Assembly (NCBI RefSeq): GCF_900444945.1
Contig: NZ_UFRM01000001.1
Coordinates: forward strand, 2,144,001-2,208,000
Direction of reading: 5' to 3'
DNA: 64,000 bases
Source: Actinobacillus lignieresii
GTDB lineage: Bacteria; Pseudomonadota; Gammaproteobacteria; Enterobacterales; Pasteurellaceae
Made by a program: the position numbers and the translations under genes. The notes beneath the pieces were generated by a model. It had not been told where the DNA came from. It made no database searches and saw only the letters and a list, made by a program, of their open reading frames with translations. Of the stretch, positions 41,990 to 51,363 are shown piece after piece (within the stretch, counting starts at the first letter, position 1; each line of letters opens with the position of its first letter).

Positions 41990-42182
41990 TTATATTTTAA
42001 GTAAGCGTAGAATTCCCTCCCGTATATATTAAGCGATTGTTATCCGGTCGTTTAATATTAATATGGAGATAAGCGTAATGAATTAGCCGCACTTAGACGG
42101 TTTTTAATGATTGAAACGTTAGAAACAGGAGTGTCAGGTTGTTTTAAAAGACGGTTGAAAAGGAGCTTCTGACCGTCTTTTT
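41990..42182 (+). ncRNA. Intergenic region with a possible small RNA
   Basis: The gap 41759-42192 is very A/T-rich up to about 42000, then turns mixed. No ORF is credible. AAAAGACGGT (42146-42155) pairs with ACCGTCTTTT (42172-42181) with a T-run, a terminator usable in both directions and probably serving rsmC. Sequence from about 42010 to this terminator could be an RNA, but no firm promoter is seen. Confidence 0.25.
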
Positions 42183-42192
42183 GTAAGAGAGG

Positions 42193-43182
42193 TTATGCTT
42201 TTGCCGAATACACTTTAAATTTGTTCGATTTGGCGATAACCTGATGCGAGCCGAAAGCTTTGTCCAATAAATCCGGATAAGGTAAGAAAACGTTCGCCAC
42301 AATACGCAATTCTCCACCACGATTTAAACGCTGTTTCGCTTGCGCAATTAAATTTTCCACCGCGCGATAAGCGGTATCAATGCCATCATGGAAAGGCGGA
42401 TTAGATACAATCAAATCAAAACGTTCTTCAATATGTGAAAAGACATCGCTTGCTATAACTGTTCCTTCCAAGGTATTTTCCGCAAGCGTACGGCGAGAGG
42501 ATGCTAATGCCATTGCGTGAATATCGGACATAGTTAATTTAATTTTTTCAAATTGTTGTTTAAGGCTCGCCCCAATCACACCGGCTCCGCAGCCGAGATC
42601 CAATACTTTGCCTTTTAAACGATCCGCTTTATTAAATGTGGAAAGTAATAATTGTGTGCCGCCGTCTAACTCCGCCGAGCTGAATACCGCCGGTAAAGCG
42701 AAGATATTGAGATCTTGCAAGCGGTAAGATTTCCAGAATTTTTTGCAATCAAAGTCCGGTACGCTTTGCAACTCAAAATGATATAAACCGCAGCGACGAG
42801 CGGAATCAATTTTGGCGATATTGCCGTAAGGCTCAAGTAATTTTTCTACCGAACGCACACCGGCACGGTTTTCACCGATAATCAACATTTCTTGCCCGAC
42901 ATCGGCTTGTGAGAGCCATTGCAGTAATTGATGTTGGCATTCCTGTTTGTTTTTAGTCCAGTAAAAAACCGCTAATTCGGCTTTAATTTCGCAATCTAAG
43001 CCAAAGCTCACATCGGCAAATTGGCGTGCATAATCGAAATAACTGCTAAAAACGGCAACGCTTTTCGCATTCGCTTTTATTTGATCGGCAAAGCGATCTC
43101 GAACATCACCAAAAAGTAAAATGGATTTATTGGCAAATAACGGTAAATGACGAGTTAATACTTCACTTTCAAGAGAGAGCAT
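42193..43182 (-). CDS. rsmC: 16S rRNA (guanine1207-N2)-methyltransferase RsmC
   Basis: It has 329 residues: a degenerate N-terminal methyltransferase-like half and a catalytic C-terminal half with SAM motif VLDLGCGAGVIGA. The catalytic NPPFHDG tetrad region is typical of N2-guanine methyltransferases. It is divergent from holD. Confidence 0.94.
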   Translation of the reverse strand: MLSLESEVLTRHLPLFANKSILLFGDVRDRFADQIKANAKSVAVFSSYFDYARQFADVSFGLDCEIKAELAVFYWTKNKQECQHQLLQWLSQADVGQEMLIIGENRAGVRSVEKLLEPYGNIAKIDSARRCGLYHFELQSVPDFDCKKFWKSYRLQDLNIFALPAVFSSAELDGGTQLLLSTFNKADRLKGKVLDLGCGAGVIGASLKQQFEKIKLTMSDIHAMALASSRRTLAENTLEGTVIASDVFSHIEERFDLIVSNPPFHDGIDTAYRAVENLIAQAKQRLNRGGELRIVANVFLPYPDLLDKAFGSHQVIAKSNKFKVYSAKA

Positions 43183-43285
43183 AAATATCCTTTTATTTTT
43201 GAATATTACGGAGCGTAATCATAAAACATTTCCGCATTTTACCGACTTTTGGTACTATTCCCTACTTGTTTTTGCGAGGTATGAG

Positions 43286-43708
43286 ATGAATCGGCGAGAT
43301 TTGCTATTAAATGAGATGAATATTCCTCAATGGGTGCTGACAAAACCGCAAGTATTAAAGGGCGATGCGCAAATTCGCTTGGATAACGCGGTGAAACTGG
43401 TTGTGGTATGTGAAGAGAATCATCAAGCTAGCGGTCTGTTTTTGGATATTTTACGCACCTTGCAGTTACAGCCGAACCAATATCAATGGTTGGATGCGGA
43501 ACAAGCCCAGCGTTTAGCTTTTGAACATCATCCTATTTTTTGGCTAATCCAATCAGAATTACAAGCGGTTGAAATTGCAAAAAAATTTGCAAATCAGACC
43601 GCTTGGCAGCATAGCTCGTGGCAAGATTTAACTAATGTCACAACTAAACGCCAACTTTGGCGACAAATGGAGGCGTTTTGTCAGCATTTTGAGGGTAATC
43701 ATGATTGA
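43286..43708 (+). CDS. holD: DNA polymerase III psi subunit
   Basis: Links the clamp loader to chi and SSB. From ATG 43286 (MNRRDLLLNEM), with GAGGT 6 nt upstream, it has 140 residues. The frame is open from 43199. NIPQWVLTKP and LDILRTL match HolD. It overlaps rimI by 8 nt, the usual holD-rimI pair. An uptake signal lies in the coding part near 43563. Confidence 0.88.
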   Translation: MNRRDLLLNEMNIPQWVLTKPQVLKGDAQIRLDNAVKLVVVCEENHQASGLFLDILRTLQLQPNQYQWLDAEQAQRLAFEHHPIFWLIQSELQAVEIAKKFANQTAWQHSSWQDLTNVTTKRQLWRQMEAFCQHFEGNHD

Positions 43709-44138
43709 AGTAGTGAATGAATCGGATTTTGACCGCTTGTTTGAAATTGAACAAGCCGCTCATCTTGTACCTTGGAGCAAAGGCACGTTACTCAACAATC
43801 AAGGCGACAAATATTTAAATCTTAAGCTGACCGAACAAAATCAAATTGTGGCTTTTGCTATTTGCCAAACCGTATTGGATGAAGCGACCTTATTTAACAT
43901 TGCGGTTGATCCGAGTTTCCAAGCAAAAGGTTACGGCAAACGCTTATTATCCGCCTTAATTGAAAGACTGCGTGAACAGGGTATTTTAACGCTTTGGCTG
44001 GAAGTGCGAGAATCCAATCTCGCCGCACAAAAATTATATGACGCACTCGGTTTTAATGAAGTCACTATTCGTAAAAATTATTATCCGACACCGAGCGGCG
44101 AAAGAGAAAATGCCATTGTTATGGCACTGTATTTATAA
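43701..44138 (+). CDS. rimI: Ribosomal protein bS18 alanine N-acetyltransferase
   Basis: GNAT acetyltransferase of 145 residues from ATG 43701. The acetyl-CoA loop is QAKGYGKRLL, and LEVRESNLAAQKLYDALGF is the RimI signature. Start overlaps the holD stop. Confidence 0.93.
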   Translation: MIEVVNESDFDRLFEIEQAAHLVPWSKGTLLNNQGDKYLNLKLTEQNQIVAFAICQTVLDEATLFNIAVDPSFQAKGYGKRLLSALIERLREQGILTLWLEVRESNLAAQKLYDALGFNEVTIRKNYYPTPSGERENAIVMALYL

Positions 44139-44160
44139 ATAATTAGGAACATTAAATATA

Positions 44161-45498
44161 ATGACCACTGAAACCCCATTAATGACCTTTGAGGAATTGG
44201 ATTTAGCCCCTCAACTGTTAAAAGCACTAAATAAAAAAGGCTACAAACGCCCGACCGCCGTACAAGCGGAAACCATTCCGCACGCGCTTGACGGTCGTGA
44301 TTTACTTGGCTCGGCACCGACCGGTACTGGCAAAACCGCCGCATTTTTATTGCCTGCGATTCAACATTTACTGGATTACCCACGCCGTAAACCGGGCGCA
44401 CCTCGTATTTTAATTTTAACGCCGACTCGTGAACTTGCGATGCAAGTGGCGGAAGAAGCTCAGGCTTTTGCCGAATTTACCAAACTTAGTATTGCGACGA
44501 TTACCGGCGGTGTGGCGTATCAAAACCACGGCGAAGTGTTTAACAGCAACCAAGATATCGTGGTTGCGACACCGGGACGTTTAATGCAATACATCAAAGA
44601 AGAAAACTTTGACTGCCGTGCGGTAGAGATTTTGATCTTTGATGAAGCGGATCGTATGTTACAAATGGGGTTTGGGCAAGATGCGGAAAAAATTGCGGCG
44701 GAAACCCGTTGGCGTAAACATACGTGGTTATTCTCGGCAACGCTGGAAGGCGAGTTATTGGTGGATTTTACCGACCGTATTTTGGATAACCCGTTAAAAA
44801 TTGATGCGGAACCAAGCCGCCGTGAGCGTAAAAAAATCCAACAATGGTATTACCATGCGGATAACTTAGAACACAAAACCAAATTGCTTGCTCGTTTAAT
44901 TTCTACGATGGAAATGGAAAAAGCGATTGTATTCGTTCGCCGTCGTGAAGATGTGCGTGAGTTAAGCGATACGTTACGTAAACGTGGCTTACGTTCGACT
45001 TATTTAGAAGGCGATATGGCACAAACTCAGCGTAACCAAGCGATCACTCGTTTAAAAGAGGGCGTAGTGAATGTATTGGTAGCGACGGATGTTGCCGCTC
45101 GTGGTATTGATATTGATGATGTCGATTATGTGATTAACTTCGACTTGCCGTACAGTGCGGATACTTATTTGCACCGTATCGGTCGTACTGCACGCGCTGG
45201 TAAAAAAGGCTCGGCAATCTCATTGGTGGAAGCACACGATTACAAGCTGTTAGGTAAAATCAAACGTTATACCGAAGAGTTGTTAAAACCGAGAGTGATT
45301 GAAGGTTTGGAACCTCGTACCAAAGCGCCGAAAGACGGCGAGTTGAACACTACGACCAAAAAAGAAAAAGCACGGATTAAAAAACGCAAAGAAGCGAAAA
45401 AAGAAGCGGCAAAAGCTAAAGTAAAAGTGCGTCATAAAGACACTAAGAATATTGGTAAACGTCGTAAACCGGCTTCGGAAGCGGCAAAATCTGCGTAA
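44161..45498 (+). CDS. srmB: ATP-dependent RNA helicase SrmB
   Basis: DEAD-box helicase in 50S ribosome assembly. It has 445 residues. Q motif, TGTGKTAA, DEAD (as FDEADRML), SAT, and HRIGRTARAG follow in order. WYYHADNLEHKT and the end DTKNIGKRRKP are specific to SrmB. The lysine-rich tail binds RNA. Confidence 0.95.
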   Translation: MTTETPLMTFEELDLAPQLLKALNKKGYKRPTAVQAETIPHALDGRDLLGSAPTGTGKTAAFLLPAIQHLLDYPRRKPGAPRILILTPTRELAMQVAEEAQAFAEFTKLSIATITGGVAYQNHGEVFNSNQDIVVATPGRLMQYIKEENFDCRAVEILIFDEADRMLQMGFGQDAEKIAAETRWRKHTWLFSATLEGELLVDFTDRILDNPLKIDAEPSRRERKKIQQWYYHADNLEHKTKLLARLISTMEMEKAIVFVRRREDVRELSDTLRKRGLRSTYLEGDMAQTQRNQAITRLKEGVVNVLVATDVAARGIDIDDVDYVINFDLPYSADTYLHRIGRTARAGKKGSAISLVEAHDYKLLGKIKRYTEELLKPRVIEGLEPRTKAPKDGELNTTTKKEKARIKKRKEAKKEAAKAKVKVRHKDTKNIGKRRKPASEAAKSA

Positions 45499-45501
45499 TA
45501 C

Positions 45502-45549
45502 AAGCGGTTGAATTTTTGCAAAATTTTGCGGAAATTCGACCGCTTTTGT
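45502..45549 (+). terminator. Uptake-signal stem-loop after srmB
   Basis: AAGCGGTTGAATTT pairs with AAATTCGACCGCTT around a GCAAAATTTTGC palindrome, followed by TTGTTTT. Confidence 0.7.
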
Positions 45550-45573
45550 TTTCCAGTTTGTAGAGGAAAAGAA

Positions 45574-46203
45574 ATGGATCTACACAATATCCGAGAAGAT
45601 TATAGTAAACAAGAACTGTCCCAAGCCCATTGTCATGCAGATCCGATTCAGCAATTCGAACAATGGTTGCAAGAGGCTATTTTTACTCAAGTTAATGAAC
45701 CGACCGCAATGAATGTGGCGACCGTTCTTGACGGCAAACCGACCAGCCGCATTGTGTTATTAAAAGAGGTGAATCCAAACGGCTTTGTGTTTTTTACCAA
45801 TTATCAAAGCCGTAAAGGGCAAGCGATTGAGCAAAATCCTTATGCGGCATTAACCTTTTTCTGGGCGGAATTGGAACGATCGGTACGCATTGAAGGACGG
45901 ATTGAAAAAATTTCCGCTGAGGAATCGGATCGCTATTTTGCCAGCCGTCCCTACGCCAGCCGAATCGGTGCTTGGGCGAGTGAGCAGAGTCAAGTGTTAT
46001 CCGGTAAAAGCGAATTGGTGGCAAAGGCGGCATTGATTGCGGCCAAACACCCGTTACACGTGCCTCGCCCGCCGCATTGGGGCGGTTATATCGTATTACC
46101 GGAACGTATTGAATTTTGGCAAGGCAGACCAAGTCGTTTGCACGATCGTATTTGTTATCGCCTTGTGGAAGGTGTGTGGCATAAAGAAAGGTTGTCACCG
46201 TAA
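45574..46203 (+). CDS. pdxH: Pyridoxamine 5'-phosphate oxidase
   Basis: FMN enzyme making pyridoxal phosphate. From ATG 45574 it has 209 residues, with AGAGGAAAAG before it. [34 protein letters not shown] and the end WHKERLSP match PdxH. Confidence 0.97.
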   Translation: MDLHNIREDYSKQELSQAHCHADPIQQFEQWLQEAIFTQVNEPTAMNVATVLDGKPTSRIVLLKEVNPNGFVFFTNYQSRKGQAIEQNPYAALTFFWAELERSVRIEGRIEKISAEESDRYFASRPYASRIGAWASEQSQVLSGKSELVAKAALIAAKHPLHVPRPPHWGGYIVLPERIEFWQGRPSRLHDRICYRLVEGVWHKERLSP

Positions 46204-46217
46204 GACGGCAGAGATAA

Positions 46218-46243
46218 AAAATGGTGGGATTTCCCACCATTTT
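46218..46243. terminator. Bidirectional terminator between pdxH and the binding protein gene
   Basis: AAAATGGTGGGA-TT-TCCCACCATTTT between convergent genes. Confidence 0.92.
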
Positions 46244-46274
46244 TGTTGATTTGACAGAATTAGACTAAAGACTT

Positions 46275-47912
46275 TTAGTCGGCTAATTTTGTACCGTACA
46301 GATAAGTGTAACCGAACGGACTTTGTTTGTAGTCTTGTACACGTTTGCTGGTCGGTGCAAAGTTAATGGAGTGTGCAACGTTAATCCACGGTGCCTGTTC
46401 TCTTAACAATACTTGTGCCTGTTCGTAGAGTTTAGTACGTTCCGCTTTATCCGATAAACCGAGCGCTTTGTCTAATAACGCATCTAACTCAGGGCTGTTA
46501 AAACGAGCATAGTTACTGTTGCCAACATTTGCCGAACCGAATAACGGTGATAAGAAGTTATCCGGATCACCGTTATCGCCCGACCAACCGTAAGTACCGG
46601 CAGTGAATTCGCCCGCTTTTGAGCGTTTAATATAATCGCCCCATTCATAGGTCACTAATTTCGCTTTTACACCGATTTTTGCCCAGTCCGCCTGAATAAT
46701 TTCAGACATACGGCGCGGATTCGGATTTGAAGCACGCACCACCGGCTGTACCCAAAGTTCGGTTTCAAAGCCGTTCGGATAGCCTGCTTCTGCGAGTAAT
46801 TGTTTCGCTTTTTCGATATTGAATTCCGATTCAGGTAAGCTATCGTTGTAGCCCCAAATGGTTGGCGGTAACGGATTTTTCGCCGCAATACCGGCACCTT
46901 GATAAACCACATCAATAATTGCTTTTTTATCGACCGCAAGATTTAACGCTTGGCGTACTTTGACATTATCAAACGGTGCTTTTTCAGTGTTAAATGCTAC
47001 ATAAGCGATATTTAAACCCGGTTGTGAAAGCAATTGCACTTTCGGATCGGTTTTCATTTTTTCAATATCGGTCGCATTCGGGAAGTCGATTAAATCACAT
47101 TGACCTGCTTGTAATTTTGCATAACGAGCGGTTGCATCCGGTACGATTTCAAAAATTAAGCGGTCGAAATCGGCTTTACCTTTCCAATAATCTTTATGCG
47201 CCACATAACGGCTTGCCTGATCTAATACGTAACCGGTAAAGGCGAACGGACCGGTACCAATCGGTGTAGTGTCGATGGTTTCCGGTTTACCCGCTTTTAA
47301 CATCGCATCCGCATATTCCGCAGAATAGATTGAAGTGAAATCCATCCCTAAACTTGAAACGAAGGTCGCATCACGTTTGGTTAAGGTAAATTTCACCGTA
47401 TGATCATCCACTTTCTCTACCGATTTTAATAAAGTCGGGAATTTCATCGCTTTAAAGTACGGATAAGTCGCTTTTGATACCGTATGATAAGGATGATTCG
47501 GATCTAACTGACGGTTAAATGAAAAGACTACGTCATCGGCATTAAAATCACGGCTTGGGGTAAATTCTTTGTTTGAGTGGAATTTTACCCCTTTGCGTAA
47601 GTGGAAAGTGTAAGTTAAGCCGTCTTCGGAAATATCCCACGATTCGGCTAACGCCGGCTCAATTTCGGTCGAACCGCGTTTAAATTCGACTAAACGGTTA
47701 TAAACTTGTTGGGAACTTGCATTGTACGAAATACCGTCCATTGCTAATGCAGGGCTTAAATGTTGCGGTGAACGGCTAACACAGTTCACGAAAGTTTTTT
47801 CGGCAGCCGGTTTCGCTGTAGTTTTACCGCCCGCATTTTTATCATCGCAAGCGGCTAAAGCCAGTACCGCTAATACGGCTGCGCTTACTTTAGTTAAATT
47901 GGCTAATTTCAT
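46275..47912 (-). CDS. hbpA: Heme/dipeptide-binding lipoprotein (HbpA/DppA type)
   Basis: Family 5 solute-binding protein. From ATG 47912 (the frame is open from a TTG at 47924) it has 545 residues. The lipoprotein signal is LAVLALAAC. NAVDVVFSF-like DADDV motif is seen as NADDVVFSFNR, with GTGPF later. The Haemophilus homologue HbpA binds heme and glutathione and uses the Dpp permease. No permease genes are next to it, so it is an orphan here. DppA is the alternative name. Confidence 0.85.
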   Translation of the reverse strand: MKLANLTKVSAAVLAVLALAACDDKNAGGKTTAKPAAEKTFVNCVSRSPQHLSPALAMDGISYNASSQQVYNRLVEFKRGSTEIEPALAESWDISEDGLTYTFHLRKGVKFHSNKEFTPSRDFNADDVVFSFNRQLDPNHPYHTVSKATYPYFKAMKFPTLLKSVEKVDDHTVKFTLTKRDATFVSSLGMDFTSIYSAEYADAMLKAGKPETIDTTPIGTGPFAFTGYVLDQASRYVAHKDYWKGKADFDRLIFEIVPDATARYAKLQAGQCDLIDFPNATDIEKMKTDPKVQLLSQPGLNIAYVAFNTEKAPFDNVKVRQALNLAVDKKAIIDVVYQGAGIAAKNPLPPTIWGYNDSLPESEFNIEKAKQLLAEAGYPNGFETELWVQPVVRASNPNPRRMSEIIQADWAKIGVKAKLVTYEWGDYIKRSKAGEFTAGTYGWSGDNGDPDNFLSPLFGSANVGNSNYARFNSPELDALLDKALGLSDKAERTKLYEQAQVLLREQAPWINVAHSINFAPTSKRVQDYKQSPFGYTYLYGTKLAD

Positions 47913-48026
47913 AGGTTTCTCCAAGTAGGATTAGAATTATAAAAAGCATAATTTACCAAAGATTACCTTGTCTGATGGTGAGAGTAAAGAACAAAAGGCG
48001 TTTCGTTATAAGAAAACGATATAAAA

Positions 48027-48078
48027 AGCGGTCTAATTTCCGCTAAATTTTGCAAAAAAGTAGGAAAATTAGACCGCT
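48027..48078 (-). terminator. Terminator after the aldehyde dehydrogenase gene
   Basis: AGCGGTCTAATTT pairs with AAATTAGACCGCT; on the minus strand a TTTTT run follows. Confidence 0.8.
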
Positions 48079-48102
48079 GGCTCAAGGAGATTGAGTTAAA
48101 AA

Positions 48103-49584
48103 TTAGTACATACCTTCACGTTCTTCACGAATACTGATGTAGATATTTTTCACTTGGGTGTAAGCATCCAACATCATTTGGTGGGTTTCACGTCCGATAC
48201 CGGAAGATTTATAACCGCCGAACGGTGCGCCCGCCGGTAAAATATTATAGCAGTTTACCCAAACACGACCGGTTTCGATTGCTTGTGAAACACGTAACGC
48301 GCGGTTGATGTCTTTGGTCCAAACACCGCCGCCTAAGCCGTATTCCGAATCGTTTGCCATACGGATAACGTCTTCTTCGGTTTTGAATTTAATCACGGTT
48401 GCCACCGGTCCGAAGATTTCTTCTTGAGCGATACGGCTGTTATTATCTTTCGATTCGATTAAGGTCGGCTCGACGAATTCGCCGCAAGCAAGGTTGTCGG
48501 ATAACACTTTTCTACCGCCGGTAATAATACGACAGCCTTCTTCTTCACCGATTTTCACATATTTTAAAATGGTGTTGAGCTGCCCCGCATTGACCTGCGC
48601 ACCCATTTGCGTATCGTCTTCCCACGGTAAACCGACTTTGACTTTCTTAAATTCTTCGGCTAGTGCCGCCACAAATTTGTCGTAAATCCCTTCTTGTACG
48701 AAGATACGAGAACCGGCGCAACATACTTGCCCTTGGTTGAATAGAATACCTTTTTGCGCACCTTCCAACGCTTTGTCGAACGGCATATCGTCAAAGAAAA
48801 TATTGGCCGATTTACCGCCTAATTCTAAGGTTGCCGGAATGAGTAATTCCGCGGCGGAAATCGCAATATGACGACCGATTTCAGTTGAACCGGTGAAGGC
48901 TAATTTATTGAAGCCTTTGTGATGTAACATATATTCGCCGGATTTAGAACCTTTACCGGTAATCACATTTAATACGCCTTTCGGGAGTAAATGGTTAATT
49001 TTTTGCGCAAAAGATAACAGACTTAACGAAGTGGTGCTGGAAGGGTGGATGACCACGGTACAACCTGCCGCCAATGCCGGTGCGATTTTCCACGCCGCCA
49101 TTAAGAACGGGAAGTTCCACGGAATAATTTGTCCGACTACACCGATCGGCTCACGTAATACGAGCGAGAGTTCTTCTTGATTGATTTGATTTAAGCTGCC
49201 TTCGCCGGCACGAATCGCACTGGCGAAATAACGGAAGTGATCGGAAGCCAACGGAATATCCGCCGCTCTGGTTTCACGAATCGGTTTACCGTTGTCCAAG
49301 GTTTCCTGCAATGCAAATAATTCACTGTTTTCATCAATCACGTCGGCGATTTTATTTAAAATCGCCGCACGTTCCGCTACTGTCGTTTTACGCCAAGATT
49401 TAAATGCTTCTTGTGCCGCTTTCACCGCCGCATCCACATCCGCATCGGTCGCATCGACAAAATGCGCTAACACTTCACCGTTCGCCGGATTGTAAGAAGG
49501 AAGTAAATCGTTACCGCTGCCTTGAGTCCATTCGCCATTGATTAATAATCCGTAATTTTTATCGAAAACGTTAAGATCTTTCAT
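48103..49584 (-). CDS. aldB: NAD(P)-dependent aldehyde dehydrogenase (AldB-like)
   Basis: Oxidises short aldehydes, probably acetaldehyde, to acids. It has 493 residues. PWNFPFLMAAWK, the general base in LELGGKSAN, and the nucleophile in NQGQVCCAGSR are intact. A CRP-like site lies 114 nt upstream. satP, an acetate carrier, is the next gene upstream. Confidence 0.9.
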   Translation of the reverse strand: MKDLNVFDKNYGLLINGEWTQGSGNDLLPSYNPANGEVLAHFVDATDADVDAAVKAAQEAFKSWRKTTVAERAAILNKIADVIDENSELFALQETLDNGKPIRETRAADIPLASDHFRYFASAIRAGEGSLNQINQEELSLVLREPIGVVGQIIPWNFPFLMAAWKIAPALAAGCTVVIHPSSTTSLSLLSFAQKINHLLPKGVLNVITGKGSKSGEYMLHHKGFNKLAFTGSTEIGRHIAISAAELLIPATLELGGKSANIFFDDMPFDKALEGAQKGILFNQGQVCCAGSRIFVQEGIYDKFVAALAEEFKKVKVGLPWEDDTQMGAQVNAGQLNTILKYVKIGEEEGCRIITGGRKVLSDNLACGEFVEPTLIESKDNNSRIAQEEIFGPVATVIKFKTEEDVIRMANDSEYGLGGGVWTKDINRALRVSQAIETGRVWVNCYNILPAGAPFGGYKSSGIGRETHQMMLDAYTQVKNIYISIREEREGMY

Positions 49585-49697
49585 TGCATAGCTCCTTATT
49601 GATTGTAGGACATAAACTCGTCTATATATTCGATAATATGCCTAACTTCTGAATTTGCAACGTTTTTTATACAAAAATGTTAATAAATTGTGAAAAG

Positions 49698-49713
49698 TGT
49701 GAGCTGGATCTCA
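49698..49713 (-). promoter_or_regulatory. CRP-like site upstream of the aldehyde dehydrogenase gene
   Basis: TGTGAGCTGGATCTCA matches the CRP consensus with one mismatch in the right half-site. E. coli aldB is also CRP-controlled. Confidence 0.5.
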
Positions 49714-49752
49714 AAACAAGCGGTTTGATTTTCGAGAAAATCGGCAAAAAAT

Positions 49753-49772
49753 AAGGACGCCGTAGCGTCCTT
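49753..49772 (-). terminator. Terminator after satP
   Basis: AAGGACGC-CGTA-GCGTCCTT; on the minus strand ATTTTTT follows. Confidence 0.88.
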
Positions 49773-49788
49773 ATCGAGATAGACTATT

Positions 49789-50358
49789 TTATTGTTTCGG
49801 CGCACCGATTGGTAATACCGTACGGCCGAAGCTCTCATTAATGATTTCCGCCGCCGCTAAGTAGAACGCTAATAATGCGGTTAATAAACCGAAGTTACCG
49901 CCGATATGCGTGATTGAGTGATCGCCGGTGAAATCGCCCGCCGCTAATAAGTAGAAAGTGACGGTCAAGCTCAAGAAGATTGCCTGTAATGCGCGTGCTT
50001 TGGCTAAGGTGCCGATAAACATCATTAACGTGAACGTGCCCCAAGCCACTAAGTACCAACCGATAAACGGTGCGGTTACGCCTTCAGCGAAGAAGACTTT
50101 GAATAAGGCGAATGACCACCAGAAAGCACCGTAACTGGTGAATGCAGTGAAACCGAAAGTGTTACCTTTTGAAAATTCAAACATACCAGCAATCATTTGT
50201 GCCGTACCGCCGAAAGCAAAGCCCATCGCAAGCACTAAGCCAACGTTTTCGCCACCGAATGTACCGTTGTTGATTAAGCTAAGTAACCAAGTGGTTAATG
50301 CAAAGCCGCATAAACCTAGCGGGCCCGGATTAGCGGTTAAAGCGTTATGATTTGACAT
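49789..50358 (-). CDS. satP: Acetate/succinate transporter SatP (YaaH family)
   Basis: Six-helix carrier of 189 residues. The N-terminal NPGPLGLCGFALTTWLLS is the GPR1/FUN34/YaaH signature. It probably moves acetate, fitting the aldehyde dehydrogenase next to it. Confidence 0.94.
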   Translation of the reverse strand: MSNHNALTANPGPLGLCGFALTTWLLSLINNGTFGGENVGLVLAMGFAFGGTAQMIAGMFEFSKGNTFGFTAFTSYGAFWWSFALFKVFFAEGVTAPFIGWYLVAWGTFTLMMFIGTLAKARALQAIFLSLTVTFYLLAAGDFTGDHSITHIGGNFGLLTALLAFYLAAAEIINESFGRTVLPIGAPKQ

Positions 50359-50598
50359 TGAAAACCTCGAGTCGTGATTAAAGAAAAATGTGTATATTAC
50401 AAAAGCGCAGGATTATATAGATAACTTAAATGAGTTGCTATAACTTGATGTTAAAATTGTAAAATTTTTTATAAATTTGCCCGCTTGTGAGCTGAAAATG
50501 GCGAGATCTTGAAAAAAGTCAAAAAGAACCGGAGAAACTTATTTAAATGCTAATAATTTTTAATTAGAATAGCTTCCTTTTATTTATTCGGAGCTATT

Positions 50599-51363
50599 GT
50601 GTTTTTAATTGAAAATGCGACTTTTGCTATTCCTAGCCGTACTTTACTCCATTCAATTTCTTTGCAATTCGAACAAGGTAAAGTGTACGGGTTAATCGGA
50701 CACAATGGCTCGGGTAAATCTACATTCATTAAATTATTGGCAAAACAAGAACAAGTATCAGCAGGTAAAATTCTATTTAATCAGAAAGAACTTAACCAAT
50801 GGTCATCACGAGAATTTGCCAAACAAGTCGCTTATCTTCCGCAACATCTTCCGCAAGCTACCAATCTGACCGCCAGAGAGCTTATCGCCATGGGGCGTTA
50901 TGCGTGGAACGGTTTATTCGGTTCCAATAAACAAAAAGATCATGAAGCTATCGAACGAGCTTTAGCCTTAACCCATACCGAGCAGTTTGCCGAGCAGTTG
51001 GTGGATACGCTTTCCGGCGGTGAGCGTTCTCGCATTTGGCTGGCGATGTTATTGGCGCAACAAAGCAAATTTTTGCTGTTGGATGAGCCGCTTGCCGCCT
51101 TAGACATCGCTCATCAAGTAGAAGTGATGGAATTAGTCAAAAAATTAGCGCGCGAGCTGAATTTAGGTGTGATTATTGTGATTCACGATATTAATTTGGC
51201 AGCACGTTATTGTGATCAGCTTGTGGCGTTGCATAGCGGCAAATTATTAGCACAGGGTGATGCGTTTGAGATTGTAAACAGCCCGAAATTAAAACAAATT
51301 TACGGCATTGATTTAAATGTGATCGAACACCCGGAAACCAAACGACCGGTGAGTTTTTATTGA
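50599..51363 (+). CDS. fhuC: Ferric hydroxamate ABC transporter ATP-binding protein
   Basis: It has 254 residues and starts at GTG 50599 behind CGGAG. Walker A GHNGSGKST, signature LSGGERSR and Walker B LLLDEPLAALD are present. Its stop overlaps the fhuD start (ATGA). First gene of fhuCDBA, the order known in A. pleuropneumoniae. The 240-nt upstream region has no clear Fur box. Confidence 0.95.
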   Translation: MFLIENATFAIPSRTLLHSISLQFEQGKVYGLIGHNGSGKSTFIKLLAKQEQVSAGKILFNQKELNQWSSREFAKQVAYLPQHLPQATNLTARELIAMGRYAWNGLFGSNKQKDHEAIERALALTHTEQFAEQLVDTLSGGERSRIWLAMLLAQQSKFLLLDEPLAALDIAHQVEVMELVKKLARELNLGVIIVIHDINLAARYCDQLVALHSGKLLAQGDAFEIVNSPKLKQIYGIDLNVIEHPETKRPVSFY